The notes: generated from the sequence alone by a model not told the origin. A DNA stretch of 64,000 bases from an uncultured Clostridia bacterium (GCA_944336975.1 CALVLH010000003.1:1-64000), one strand, 5' to 3'; shown: positions 49,707 through 58,149, counted from the stretch's first letter. Numbers and translations: made by a program.

Positions 49707-50168
49707 ATGGAAGAGGAGAACATGGAACGCTGCGAAGGACAGGCGGCGGGGCACACCGCGGAGGCGGAAGAGAATGAAGGCCGCGCGCCGCTGGGGAAAT
49801 TCAAAAGCGTGGATGCCCTCATGCACGCCTACGAGCAGCTTCAATCGGAGTTCACCCGTCGCAGTCAGCGGTTGAAACAGCTCGAAGAGGGGAACAAACC
49901 GTCGCCCGCCGAGCCGATTCATGATAGGCAAACGGAAGGCGCGGATTCCGCCGGGGCGCCGCGCGACGGCGATGCGCTTTATCGCGCGGTCAGCGAAAAC
50001 GAGGAGGTGCGCTCGCGCATCGTGGGCGATTATCTGCGCTCGGTGCAGGGCGTGCCTCTGATGACGGGCGGGGGCGCGGGCGTCACCGCGCCCGTCGTCC
50101 GCGCAAGGTCCATCGCGGAGGCGGGGAAACTCGCGCTCGGCTATTTTCAGAATCACAAGGAGAAATGA
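49707..50168 (+). CDS. scaffold-like capsid assembly protein
   Basis: A 153-residue hydrophilic protein rich in Glu and Gln, helical, with FKSVDALMHAYEQLQSEFTRRSQRLKQLE (a likely coiled coil, about residues 33-60). A small head-assembly scaffold is expected exactly between portal and capsid genes, and such proteins have this composition. No protease motif is seen. Function is inferred from position and composition only. AAAGGAG precedes the ATG. Confidence 0.65.
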   Translation: MEEENMERCEGQAAGHTAEAEENEGRAPLGKFKSVDALMHAYEQLQSEFTRRSQRLKQLEEGNKPSPAEPIHDRQTEGADSAGAPRDGDALYRAVSENEEVRSRIVGDYLRSVQGVPLMTGGGAGVTAPVVRARSIAEAGKLALGYFQNHKEK

Positions 50169-50171
50169 TAC

Positions 50172-51323
50172 ATGGTAACAACTCAGACGGCAGACAACGC
50201 TTTGAAATCCTACTACCTCGGCATCGTCAGCGATCAGCTCAACCTTTCCGTCAACCCTCTGCTCGCGAAGATCAGACAGAGCACTTCGGACGTATGGGGC
50301 AAGGACGTGAGAAAACTCGTGCGTTACGGCGTGAACGGCGGCGTGGGCGCGGGGACGGAAGAGGGCGCCCTGCCCGCGGCGGGCGCCAACCGCTACGCAC
50401 AGTTCGTCGCGACGCTCAAAAATCTTTACGGCACCGTCGATATTTCGGATAAGGCGATCCGCTCTTCCGCCAACAATGAGGGCGCGTTCGTCAATCTGCT
50501 CAACGACGAGATGGAGGGGCTCGTAAAGAGTTCTTCCTTCAACTTCGGCAGGATGCTGTTCGGCGACGGCACGGGCAAGCTCGCCACCGTCTCGGCGGTC
50601 AGCTCCGCGACGTACACCGTCGACAGCGTCAAGGCGCTCGCCGAGGGCATGATCGTGGACGTTTATGACGCGGGTTCCCCGATCGCGACTGCGCGCACCG
50701 TCCTTTCCGTCGACCGCGAGAACAAGAAGATCGTCCTTTCGGGCGCAAGCATCGAGGACGCGGAAGGCGCGGCGATCGTGTTGCAGAACTCCTACGGGCT
50801 GGAGATCACCGGTCTCGGCGCGATCTTTTCGGACAGCACGACGCTCTACGGCGTTTCCCGCGCGGATAATCCCTGGCTCAAACCCTATAAGCAGAGCGCC
50901 GGGGGAGAGATCGCCGAGACGAAGATCCAGAAGGCGATCGACAAGCTGGAAGAAAATGCGAACAGCACGGTCAATTTCATCGTGTGCTCGTGGGGCGTCA
51001 AGCGCGCGCTCGCGGAAAAACTCTCCGCGTACAAGCAGGCGGAGAGCATGGAGCTGGAAGGCGGATACCGCGCGATGAGTTTCAACGGCATCCCCGTCGT
51101 CGCGGACAGGTTCTGCCCCGACGGCACGATGTACCTGCTCAACACGGACGATTTTTGCCTGCATCAGCTCTGCGACTGGCAGTGGCTGGAAGGCGAGGAC
51201 GGCAAGATCCTCAGACAGCAGGCGGGCAAGCCCGTTTATACGGCGACGCTCGTCAAGTACGCGGAACTCATCTGTTCGCGTCCCTGCGGGCAGGCGATGC
51301 TCTCGGGGATCACCGAGGCGTGA
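50172..51323 (+). CDS. major capsid protein (HK97-fold)
   Basis: Main shell protein. The 383-residue protein shows an N-terminal arm (KSYYLGIVSDQLNLSVNPLLAKI), a central domain with small beta insertion (about residues 140-200, VSSATYTVDSVKALAEGMIV), the spine-helix region KIQKAIDKLEENANSTVNFIVCS and GGYRAMSFNGIPVVADRFCP. These are typical of tailed-phage capsid proteins that use a separate scaffold. It is intact, with an AAGGAG ribosome site, and follows the scaffold-like gene after 3 bp. Confidence 0.85.
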   Translation: MVTTQTADNALKSYYLGIVSDQLNLSVNPLLAKIRQSTSDVWGKDVRKLVRYGVNGGVGAGTEEGALPAAGANRYAQFVATLKNLYGTVDISDKAIRSSANNEGAFVNLLNDEMEGLVKSSSFNFGRMLFGDGTGKLATVSAVSSATYTVDSVKALAEGMIVDVYDAGSPIATARTVLSVDRENKKIVLSGASIEDAEGAAIVLQNSYGLEITGLGAIFSDSTTLYGVSRADNPWLKPYKQSAGGEIAETKIQKAIDKLEENANSTVNFIVCSWGVKRALAEKLSAYKQAESMELEGGYRAMSFNGIPVVADRFCPDGTMYLLNTDDFCLHQLCDWQWLEGEDGKILRQQAGKPVYTATLVKYAELICSRPCGQAMLSGITEA

Positions 51324-51371
51324 AAACGGCGGGGGAAGCGATTCCCCCGCTCTTTTTTTGAGGAGGTTATT

Positions 51372-51920
51372 ATGTTGGTGAAAGAGATCGCCGCCCTTGC
51401 GGCGGCGAATATGGGAAGGGACGACCTCATCGCGGCGATCCGCTCCCTGGCGGGCGAGCCGACGGGAGAGCTGGATTCCCTGCTGCGCTGTTACAATCTC
51501 GTCGAAAACGAGATCGCGCTCGATTATTTCCCGCTCAGGAAGGAGGAGGCGTTTGCGGTCGCGGAGGGCAAGATCGCCTACACGCAGTTTTCCTTCGCGC
51601 CCGTGGACGTGAAGCGGGTGACGGACGCGGACGGGACGCCCGTTCCCTTCGACGTCTATCCCGAATACGTCGCCGTCGCGGGCGGGACCGTTTCCGTGAC
51701 CTATACTTACGTCCCGCCCGAGAAGAAGTGGGAAGAGGAGAGCGAGTTTTCGGGGAAGATCTCGGCGAGGCTGATGTCTTTCGGGGTGGCGTGCGAATTT
51801 TGTCTTTCCCGCGGGATGTTCCCGCAGGCGGCGATGTGGGAAAAGAAATACCGCGACGCCTTACGCGCCGCAAACGTCGTGCGCCGAAAACTGAGCGTCC
51901 GCTCGCGGAGGTGGGTATGA
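51372..51920 (+). CDS. head-completion/tail-adaptor protein (P22 gp4-like position)
   Basis: A 182-residue protein: a helical start (VKEIAALAAANMGRDDLIAAI; LLRCYNLVENEIALDYFPL), a beta middle (DVKRVTDADGTPVPFDVYPEYV) and a helical end with AAMWEKKYRDALRAANVVRR. This helix-beta-helix plan and its place after the capsid gene match connector proteins that ring the portal, such as P22 gp4. Identification is by position and shape. GAGGAGG is upstream; it overlaps the next gene by 4 bp. Confidence 0.65.
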   Translation: MLVKEIAALAAANMGRDDLIAAIRSLAGEPTGELDSLLRCYNLVENEIALDYFPLRKEEAFAVAEGKIAYTQFSFAPVDVKRVTDADGTPVPFDVYPEYVAVAGGTVSVTYTYVPPEKKWEEESEFSGKISARLMSFGVACEFCLSRGMFPQAAMWEKKYRDALRAANVVRRKLSVRSRRWV

Positions 51921-53215
51921 GTTTTTACGAAAAGCTCGGGGAATATCCCGCCTGCAAGGCGCGGGAGCATCAATGGGAAGGTTGCGAGCTGTTCGGCGAC
52001 GACGCTTCCAAACTGTGTCCTTCCCGTTCTCTGCATTTTCGTCCGCAGGGAGACGCGCTCGTGTGCGGCGAAGGCGCGGAGGAGACGGAAACGCGGCTTC
52101 CTGAAACCGTTCTTGCTTTATACGACAACGGGATGGGCGGGCTGTATGCCTTCGACGGGGAGAGCGTCTGTGCGCTCGGGGACGGGGAGCCCGTGTCCGC
52201 GGGCAAGATCGGCGTTCCCGTCGCGGTCATCGCCTGTCCCGATCGGGAAAGCGTGTTTTGCGACTACGCGGTGACCGCTTCCGGCGTATACCGCCGCGAG
52301 GGGGATGTATTCTCCGCGACGGAGGGCGAGGGCGGCGACTGTGCGGCGTATCACTATGAGCGGTTGTTCACCGCAAAGGGGATGCGGGTGCGCTTTTCCG
52401 CGCCTTTGGAGGCGTGGAATTGGAAACAGGAGGCGCAGGGCGCGGGGTATCTCGATCTCCCTCCTTCGGGCGGGAGGGTGCTCGCGATGCGTTCGTATAA
52501 GGACAAACTCTACCTCTTCCGCGAAAGGGGGATCGATCAGCTTCGCGCGCTGGGCGACAACCTCAATTTCAAGGTGACCGTCATGCCCGTTCAGTGCGCG
52601 GGGATCCGCGCGGGCTCGGTCGCCGATTGCGGTTCGCGCATCTTTTTCTTTGCCGAAGACGGGTTTTATTCCTTCAACGGCGGGACGTGCGCGAAGGCGG
52701 AGGCGAGCGGGGCGGAACTGGCGGACGTCGGCGAGGACATCCGTGCGGCGGCGCACGGGGGCAGATATTATGCCTGCGTTTCCCTCAAAGAGGGCGGGCG
52801 CGGTATCTTCTGCGCGGACGCGGAGACGGGGCGCACCTGGTTCCTGCGCGGGGAGGCGGTCTTTCCCGTTGGCGGGGACGGCGGGCTGTTCGCGTGCAAC
52901 GGCGCGCTCTGCCGTCTGACGGAGCGGGGATTTTTTCCCGACACGGAAGGAGTATGCACGCTGGAAACGCCGCCGTGCGATCTCGGGAGCGCGGCGCGGA
53001 AATATCTGGACGCCCTCACGATCGCGGGGCGCGGCGCCTTTTCCGTCGCGGCGCGCTCGGAGGACGGGCGCGTCGCGCGGGCATACGGCAAGGCGGGGGA
53101 AACGTTGCGTTTTTCCGCCGCTCTGTCGGGAAGGACGTTTTCCCTGCGCGTCTCCACGCGCTCGGAAAGCGCAAAGATCACGGGCGCGACCGTCTCTTAC
53201 AGGGAGGAAACGTAA
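51917..53215 (+). CDS. beta-propeller head-plug protein (P22 gp10-like)
   Basis: A 432-residue protein made of repeated short beta units (ALYDNGMGGLYAFDGESV; DGFYSFNGG; GLFACNGALCRLTERGFF), consistent with a propeller like P22 gp10, the packaged-DNA stabilisation protein that closes the portal. Phage members typically start with a fold-marking line such as DDASKLCPSRSLHF, comparable to the 'ATNLLPxxGxL' start of this group. The ATG at 51917 overlaps the connector gene stop. Identification is moderate: the repeat style and gene order support it, but I have no alignment. Confidence 0.65.
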   Translation: MSFYEKLGEYPACKAREHQWEGCELFGDDASKLCPSRSLHFRPQGDALVCGEGAEETETRLPETVLALYDNGMGGLYAFDGESVCALGDGEPVSAGKIGVPVAVIACPDRESVFCDYAVTASGVYRREGDVFSATEGEGGDCAAYHYERLFTAKGMRVRFSAPLEAWNWKQEAQGAGYLDLPPSGGRVLAMRSYKDKLYLFRERGIDQLRALGDNLNFKVTVMPVQCAGIRAGSVADCGSRIFFFAEDGFYSFNGGTCAKAEASGAELADVGEDIRAAAHGGRYYACVSLKEGGRGIFCADAETGRTWFLRGEAVFPVGGDGGLFACNGALCRLTERGFFPDTEGVCTLETPPCDLGSAARKYLDALTIAGRGAFSVAARSEDGRVARAYGKAGETLRFSAALSGRTFSLRVSTRSESAKITGATVSYREET

Positions 53216-53707
53216 ATGGAAATCGACATCATCGACCTTACCGACGAAAAGTATCAGGATCTCTCCGCCGTTCAGCTCGCGCTGGTAAGGGAGGCGCAGG
53301 CGAAAAAGGACGAGATCGTCTACGACGCGGAGCAGGAAAAAGCGGAACTGTTCCGCCTCATGCTCTCCAATCTCGCGGTGCGCTCTTCCGTCATCGTCGA
53401 CAAGCAGCTCGAGATCGACGCCCGCGCGGAAGAAGAAGTGGAACTGGTGCGCGGAACGCTGCTGTATCAGCTCTCCTATGAGGGCATCGGCGCAACGGGG
53501 AACGAATACGGCCCGTATCGCTATCCCGAAAATCCCGACTATACGCTCACCTATTCCCAGCGCTTCATCGTCGTGCGCAACTATTATATGGCGGCGGTGG
53601 AAGAACCCAACGCGCGCTTGCAGGCGTTCGCCATCGATTTTCTCGCGCGGGAATACCTCGGGGAGTTTTATCAGACTCTTTACGATCTGTTCCTCTCTTA
53701 TTGCTGA
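53216..53707 (+). CDS. last protein of the virion cassette, unknown
   Basis: A 163-residue protein, acidic and mostly helical: a coiled-coil start (REAQAKKDEIVYDAEQEKAELFRLML), a central RPYRYPENPDYTLTYSQRF-like turn region and a helical end. In P22 the gene after gp10 codes for the tail needle gp26, also helical, but similarity is not visible, so this is only a position-based thought. GGGAGG precedes the ATG, 0 bp after the plug gene. The cassette ends here; no tail fibre, lysis or recombination gene follows. Confidence 0.65.
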   Translation: MEIDIIDLTDEKYQDLSAVQLALVREAQAKKDEIVYDAEQEKAELFRLMLSNLAVRSSVIVDKQLEIDARAEEEVELVRGTLLYQLSYEGIGATGNEYGPYRYPENPDYTLTYSQRFIVVRNYYMAAVEEPNARLQAFAIDFLAREYLGEFYQTLYDLFLSYC

Positions 53708-53711
53708 AAAA

Positions 53712-53739
53712 AAGAGGGACGGAAAATTCCGTCCCTCTT
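53712..53739 (-). terminator. terminator between the virion cassette and the SDR gene
   Basis: A 13-bp perfect stem (53712-53724 with 53727-53739). On the minus strand it is followed by a run of T residues and so mainly serves the SDR gene; on the plus strand the tail is only TTCG. Confidence 0.8.
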
Positions 53740-53748
53740 CGTCGGCGC

Positions 53749-54525
53749 TTATTTCTTGCCGAGCTTGTGTTGGCGCATGAATACACTCATCACCATGCTG
53801 TGCGGCAGGAGCTTGGTGAGCGCGTGCGTGAATTTGGCGTACGTTCCCGGCACGACGTAGTCCTTTTTGGAGCGTTTGAGCGTGCGGAAGATCTTGTTTA
53901 CGACAAATTCGGTCGTATACATACAGTCAAAGTGGGTGATGACCGATTTTTTGTTGGAACGGTCGAAGAACGCCGTTTTCGTCCAATAGGGGCAGACGGC
54001 GAATACGCGCACGCCGCGCGGGTTGAGTTCGCGGTTGAGCGCGCGGGAGAAGGAGAGCACATACGCCTTGGTCGCCGCATACACGTTGATATAGGGCACG
54101 GGCTGGAAGGAGGACATACTCGCGATGTTCACCACGACGCTTCCCGCGGAGAGATAGGGCAGGGCGAGATAGGTGACCTGCGTGAGGGCGCGGCAGTTGA
54201 GGTCGATCATGCCGAGGTTGTCCTCTTCGCTCGCGCGGTCAAAGCGGTCGAAGATGCCGAATCCGCTCGCGTTGCACAGCACGCGGATGTCGGGCTTTTC
54301 CTCTTTGAGCAGGGCGCGGAGCTTATCGCCGCTTTCGCGGTCGGTCAGGTCGAGGGAGATCGCGCGGACGGGAACGGGGAGTTCGTTTTGCAGTTCTTCC
54401 AGCCGTCCGAGATTGCGGGCGATCGCCCAGACTTCGTCCACGGGGTATTCCCCGCAGACGCGGCGGGCAAATTCTTTGCCCATTCCCGAGGAAGCGCCCG
54501 TCACGAGCGCGATGCGTTTGTTCAT
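53749..54525 (-). CDS. short-chain dehydrogenase/reductase (SDR)
   Basis: NAD(P)-dependent oxidoreductase of unknown substrate. The 258-residue protein has the Rossmann motif TGASSGMGKEFA (about 9-20), a CNASGFG stretch in place of NNAG (about 86-92), catalytic Ser in VNIASMSSF and YAATKAYVLSF with the active Tyr and Lys, and the C-terminal CPYWTKTAFF. It resembles the DltE/YqjQ-like SDR group. GGAGG precedes the ATG. Divergent from hsp20. The 125-bp intergenic region contains the odd palindrome GGCGTTTGAAACGCC (54556-54570). Confidence 0.88.
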   Translation of the reverse strand: MNKRIALVTGASSGMGKEFARRVCGEYPVDEVWAIARNLGRLEELQNELPVPVRAISLDLTDRESGDKLRALLKEEKPDIRVLCNASGFGIFDRFDRASEEDNLGMIDLNCRALTQVTYLALPYLSAGSVVVNIASMSSFQPVPYINVYAATKAYVLSFSRALNRELNPRGVRVFAVCPYWTKTAFFDRSNKKSVITHFDCMYTTEFVVNKIFRTLKRSKKDYVVPGTYAKFTHALTKLLPHSMVMSVFMRQHKLGKK

Positions 54526-54592
54526 AAGATTGCCTCCGAAAAATATTTTTTTGCGGGCGTTTGAAACGCCGCATTTGTGTTATAAATATAAG

Positions 54593-54624
54593 TGAAAAGA
54601 ATCCCGGATGAAAAGAATCCCGAT
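54593..54624. repeat. 16-bp direct repeat upstream of hsp20
   Basis: TGAAAAGAATCCCGGA (54593-54608) and TGAAAAGAATCCCGAT (54609-54624) are adjacent, in the leader between the SDR/hsp20 promoters and the hsp20 ribosome site. It may be a slippage duplication or paired regulator sites. No CIRCE element is present. Confidence 0.85.
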
Positions 54625-54650
54625 TCAGTTTTGAAAAGGAGATGATTTTT

Positions 54651-55091
54651 ATGAAAACCTATTTGCAGAAAAGGAACGCGGGGAGCGACAGCTTCTTCGA
54701 CGCATTCAACGACTTCTTCAAACCCATGTTCTATGACGAACACCTCGACAGCATGAAGACGGACATCAAGGAGACGGACGAAAACTATCAGCTCGAGATC
54801 GAGATGCCCGGCTTTGCCAAGAACGAGATCCAGATCTCTCTGGAAAACGGCTATCTGACCGTCAGCGCGGAAAAGCACACGAAAGAGCCCGCGGACGAAG
54901 GGGAGAAGGACGCGAAATCGCCCCGCTATATCCGCAAGGAATGCAGCGTGTCCTGCCAGAGAAGCTACTACGTCGGCGATGACGTGGAGCAGGAAAACAT
55001 CAGGGCGAAATACGAGAACGGGATGCTCTGTCTGACCGTTCCCAAGGTACAGCCCAAGAAAATCGCACCTCACACGATTGAGATCGAATAA
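54651..55091 (+). CDS. Hsp20/alpha-crystallin small heat-shock protein
   Basis: ATP-independent holdase chaperone. The 146-residue protein has a short N-terminal arm and an alpha-crystallin domain (DIKETDENYQLEIEMPGFAK, about 42-61, to ENGMLCLTVPK), ending with a C-terminal IEI-like tail (HTIEIE). The GMLCLTVPK is the usual A-x-x-x-G-V-L-x-V/I-x-V-P variant. The ATG at 54651, nine bases after AAGGAG, is preferred over one at 54642 that abuts it. Single gene with terminator. Confidence 0.93.
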   Translation: MKTYLQKRNAGSDSFFDAFNDFFKPMFYDEHLDSMKTDIKETDENYQLEIEMPGFAKNEIQISLENGYLTVSAEKHTKEPADEGEKDAKSPRYIRKECSVSCQRSYYVGDDVEQENIRAKYENGMLCLTVPKVQPKKIAPHTIEIE

Positions 55092-55116
55092 TTTCGACTG
55101 TGAAAGGAAACATCTT

Positions 55117-55145
55117 GCCGCGGCGGAAAAGCCGCGGCTTTTTGT
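55117..55145 (+). terminator. terminator after hsp20
   Basis: Two copies of the self-complementary GCCGCGGC (55117-55124, 55131-55138) form the stem, followed by a TTTTTGTTT-type tail. Confidence 0.85.
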
Positions 55146-55166
55146 TTGCAGTCCCGAACGGGGCGT

Positions 55167-57047
55167 TCAGATGAGCGTCTCGTATTCGGCGTACAGCGCG
55201 TCCGATTCGGCGTGCAGCGCTTCCAGCTCTTTCCAGATCTCCTGCATCTTCGCGTAGTCGGCGGCGTATTCCGCCATCTCCGCGTTCAGCTCGCTCTCTC
55301 GCGCTTCCAGCTCTTCCAGCCGCGTTTCGATCTGCTTTGTCCGCTGTTTTGCCCGCGCTTCCCTCGCGCGCTCTTCTTTGGAGCGGTAACCGCCGCGTTC
55401 CTTTTCGGTGGCCGATTTTTCCGCGGCGGGCGCGGGCGGCGGAAGGGGCGGTCTGTCCTGTTTTTTGCGCTGCGCTTCCAGAAATTCGTCGTAAGTCCCG
55501 TCAAAGAAGGTGAGCGACCCGTCCTCGATGAGGGCGACGCAATCGGCGACGGCGCCGATGAAATATCGGTCGTGCGAGACGAACAGCACCGTCCCGTCGA
55601 AAGCGCGGAGGGCGGATTCGAGCGATTCGCGCGCGGGAAGGTCGAGGTGGTTGGTCGGTTCGTCGAGCACGAGCACGTTCCCGTGCGCCGCCTGCAAGAG
55701 GGCAAGTTCGAGTTTGGCGCGTTCGCCGCCCGAGAGCTGCGCGACCGTCTTGTCCATATCTTCCGCCTGCAAGCCCGATTGCGCGAGCAGGTTGCGCGCC
55801 TGCGTCTGCGTGAGCAGGGAATGCCTGCCCCAGAAGCAATCGAGTACGCGCTCGGCGGGATCGAGATCGGCGTTTTCCTGATCGTAGTAAGCGAATTTGA
55901 CAAATTTACCCGCGCGTACCCGCGGATCTTTGCTCATGAGAAAGCGCAGGAGCGTGCTCTTTCCCGTGCCGTTGTCGCCCGTGAGGGCGCATTTCTTCCC
56001 GCGCATGAGGGTAAAACTTCCCTGTCCGATGAGCGTCTTTCCGTCCACGGCGAGGGAAAAATCGGGCGCATCGATCACCCGTTCGTACGGTCGGTCGCGG
56101 TAGGTGAAGGAAAAACGGGGCGGCGGGGGAGGAGGAACGGGCTTTTCGAGGAGCGTCATCTTATCCAGCTGCTTCACGCGGCTCTGCGCGCTCTTCGCCG
56201 TCGTCGCCCGCACGAGATTGCGGTCCACATAGTCCTGCAATTTCGCGATCTCTTCCTGCTGTTTTTCGTATTCCTTTTCCTGCAAGGCGAACAGCTCTTC
56301 TTTGAGGATCTTATATTTGGAATAATTGCCCTTGAACGAACGCACTGTCCCGCGTTCGAGTTCGAGCGTGCGCGAGGTGAGGCGGTCGAGAAAATATCTG
56401 TCGTGTGAGACGGCGAACACGCTTCCTTTGTAGGAGGCGAGATAATCTTCCAGCCAGAACAAGGTCTTTACGTCGAGGTGGTTGGTCGGCTCGTCGAGGA
56501 TGAGCAGTTCGGGCTCTTCAAGGAGCAGACGGCACAGTTTGAGCCGCGTCTTTTCCCCGCCCGACATGGTGGAGACGACCTGATCGTAAACGTCGGCAAA
56601 CCCCATGCCGTTGAGCACGGTGCGGACGCGCACGTCGCAGTGATAGCTGTCCCGCGCGGCGATGCGGCGGTTGAGGCTCTCATAGCGGGAGGAGAGGGCG
56701 CGCATCGTCTCTTCGTCCGCGTTTTGCATTTTCAGTTCCGTCTCGCGGAGCTGCGCGATGAGCTCCCTGTCCTGCGCGAATACCTCCTGCATCGCTTCCC
56801 ATACGGTGGCTTGCGTTTCCAGCCCGCCGCTCTGCGCGAGGTATCCGATGCGGATGCCGTTTTTGAGGAAGATATTGCCCCGATCGGGCGCAAGCTCGCC
56901 GAGGATGAGGCGGATGAGCGTCGTCTTTCCCTCGCCGTTGCCGCCGATCAGCCCCACGCGTTCCTTTTCGTGCAGGGAAAAGGAGACGTCGGTGAGGATG
57001 GGGACGTCGGTATAGGCGAAGGTCACGTTTTCAAAGCTGACGAGCAT
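55167..57047 (-). CDS. ABC-F family ATPase (ribosome-associated)
   Basis: Soluble twin-ABC protein of the ABC-F class, which acts on the ribosome in translation rescue, regulation or antibiotic protection. The 626-residue protein has two Walker A motifs (GGNGEGKTT; GDNGTGKST), two signatures (MSGGEKTR; LSGGERAK), two DEPTNHLD Walker B motifs, the linker between domains with KQLDKM, and a C-terminal coiled coil (about 540-626). That tail is typical of the Uup/YdiF-like housekeeping groups rather than the resistance types. The ATG at 57047 follows GGAGAAAG. It is downstream of the radical SAM gene on the same strand. Confidence 0.9.
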   Translation of the reverse strand: MLVSFENVTFAYTDVPILTDVSFSLHEKERVGLIGGNGEGKTTLIRLILGELAPDRGNIFLKNGIRIGYLAQSGGLETQATVWEAMQEVFAQDRELIAQLRETELKMQNADEETMRALSSRYESLNRRIAARDSYHCDVRVRTVLNGMGFADVYDQVVSTMSGGEKTRLKLCRLLLEEPELLILDEPTNHLDVKTLFWLEDYLASYKGSVFAVSHDRYFLDRLTSRTLELERGTVRSFKGNYSKYKILKEELFALQEKEYEKQQEEIAKLQDYVDRNLVRATTAKSAQSRVKQLDKMTLLEKPVPPPPPPRFSFTYRDRPYERVIDAPDFSLAVDGKTLIGQGSFTLMRGKKCALTGDNGTGKSTLLRFLMSKDPRVRAGKFVKFAYYDQENADLDPAERVLDCFWGRHSLLTQTQARNLLAQSGLQAEDMDKTVAQLSGGERAKLELALLQAAHGNVLVLDEPTNHLDLPARESLESALRAFDGTVLFVSHDRYFIGAVADCVALIEDGSLTFFDGTYDEFLEAQRKKQDRPPLPPPAPAAEKSATEKERGGYRSKEERAREARAKQRTKQIETRLEELEARESELNAEMAEYAADYAKMQEIWKELEALHAESDALYAEYETLI

Positions 57048-57060
57048 AGATCTTTCTCCG

Positions 57061-57204
57061 ATGCGGGATACTGCCGTTATGAAATGCAAGCAGCTCGCCG
57101 CGGTGCGTATCCTGGAAGAGCGGCTGAAGACCGCGACTCCCGCCGAGAGCGCGCGGCTCACCCGCAAATTGGTAAAATTGAAGGACGAATGGCTGAACGG
57201 CTGA
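57061..57204 (+). CDS. possible 47-residue peptide (weak)
   Basis: An open frame (ending RLTRKLVKLKDEWLNG) fills the 158-bp gap between two minus-strand genes, on the plus strand. It looks like an amphipathic helix, but no ribosome site or promoter supports it. Possibly chance. Confidence 0.2.
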   Translation: MRDTAVMKCKQLAAVRILEERLKTATPAESARLTRKLVKLKDEWLNG

Positions 57205-57205
57205 G

Positions 57206-58063
57206 TCAGAGATCCCAGTCGGGGATGAACGCGGTCTCCGCGCTCGATCTGTCCTGCGTGTAGAGATTGGAAAATCCGAGCGCGAGCGCATAGTCGACGA
57301 CGCGGCGGTATTCGCGGTCGGTGATCTTCCGCGCGAGCTCGGGAAAGCGCGCCGCTTCGCCCATCGGCACATACTGCCGCATGAGGGAGACGGACGCGTC
57401 CTCGGGCAGGATTTCGCGCAGGAAATCGAGCGCGCGCAGGCTGTCCGAAGTGCATTGCGGCATCACGAGGTGCCGCACGATGACGCCCGATAAAATTTTG
57501 CCCGAACCGTCCAAGCGGTTGGGCTTTTTCGCCATGAAGGCGATCGCCTCCTTCGCGTATTCGAAGTAATCGCTCCTGCCCGTATATCTTTGGGACAGGG
57601 CGGGGGAGACGAATTTGAGGTCGGGCAGATAGACGTCGATATACGGGTCGATCTCTTCGAGCGCGGACACCTTGCAGTACCCGCTCGAATTGTAGACGAC
57701 GGGGATATGCGGTTTATATTCCCGAAGCGCCGCCGCGATGAGGTGGGAGACGTGGTCGGGCGTGACGAGGTTGACGTTGTCCGCGCCCGCATCTTCCAGC
57801 TCGCGAAAGATGCCGCACAGTTCGGAAGGGGTGATCTCCTTTCCGCGTTTCGCGCGGGAGACGTCGTAATTCTGGCAAAAGGCGCAGCGCAGATGACACC
57901 CGCCGAAAAAGACCGTCCCGCTCCCGTTTTTGTGGGATACGGGCGGTTCCTCGAAGGGGTGAAGGTAATATTTCGCGACGGTGAGCCCGCGCACGCCGCA
58001 GACGCCCGCCGTCTTGTCCCTGTCCGCCCCGCACGACACGGGGCAAAGTTCACAATGCGCCAT
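57206..58063 (-). CDS. radical SAM protein, PFL-activase-like
   Basis: Radical S-adenosylmethionine enzyme of the PflX/AmmeMemoRadiSam-like group (COG1313). In 285 residues it has an N-terminal zinc-like cysteine set (CELCPVSCGADR; AGVCGVRG), the [4Fe-4S] motif CHLRCAFC (about 55-62), and the following NVNLVTPDHVSHLIAAAL and PVVYNSSGYCK. It is close to glycyl-radical-enzyme activases in sequence but without a partner enzyme in the window, so the true target is unknown. Its ATG lies six bases after TATAAT with no ribosome site, suggesting a leaderless mRNA. Divergent from metK. Confidence 0.87.
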   Translation of the reverse strand: MAHCELCPVSCGADRDKTAGVCGVRGLTVAKYYLHPFEEPPVSHKNGSGTVFFGGCHLRCAFCQNYDVSRAKRGKEITPSELCGIFRELEDAGADNVNLVTPDHVSHLIAAALREYKPHIPVVYNSSGYCKVSALEEIDPYIDVYLPDLKFVSPALSQRYTGRSDYFEYAKEAIAFMAKKPNRLDGSGKILSGVIVRHLVMPQCTSDSLRALDFLREILPEDASVSLMRQYVPMGEAARFPELARKITDREYRRVVDYALALGFSNLYTQDRSSAETAFIPDWDL

Positions 58064-58069
58064 ACGGCT

Positions 58070-58098
58070 ATTATATCATGCGCGGAAGAGAAAATCAA
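58070..58098 (-). promoter_or_regulatory. sigma-A promoter giving a leaderless transcript
   Basis: Minus strand TTGATT (58098-58093), 17-bp spacer, TATAAT (58075-58070), then six bases to the ATG at 58063. Confidence 0.82.
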
Positions 58099-58120
58099 CT
58101 CAAACGGGCGTGGGAAACGA

Positions 58121-58149
58121 TTGACTTTTTTCCCGCGCTATTCTATAAT
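58121..58149 (+). promoter_or_regulatory. sigma-A promoter of metK
   Basis: TTGACT (58121-58126), 17-bp spacer, TATAAT (58144-58149). The leader is about 22 nt with AAAGGAA; there is no room for a SAM riboswitch. Confidence 0.85.
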
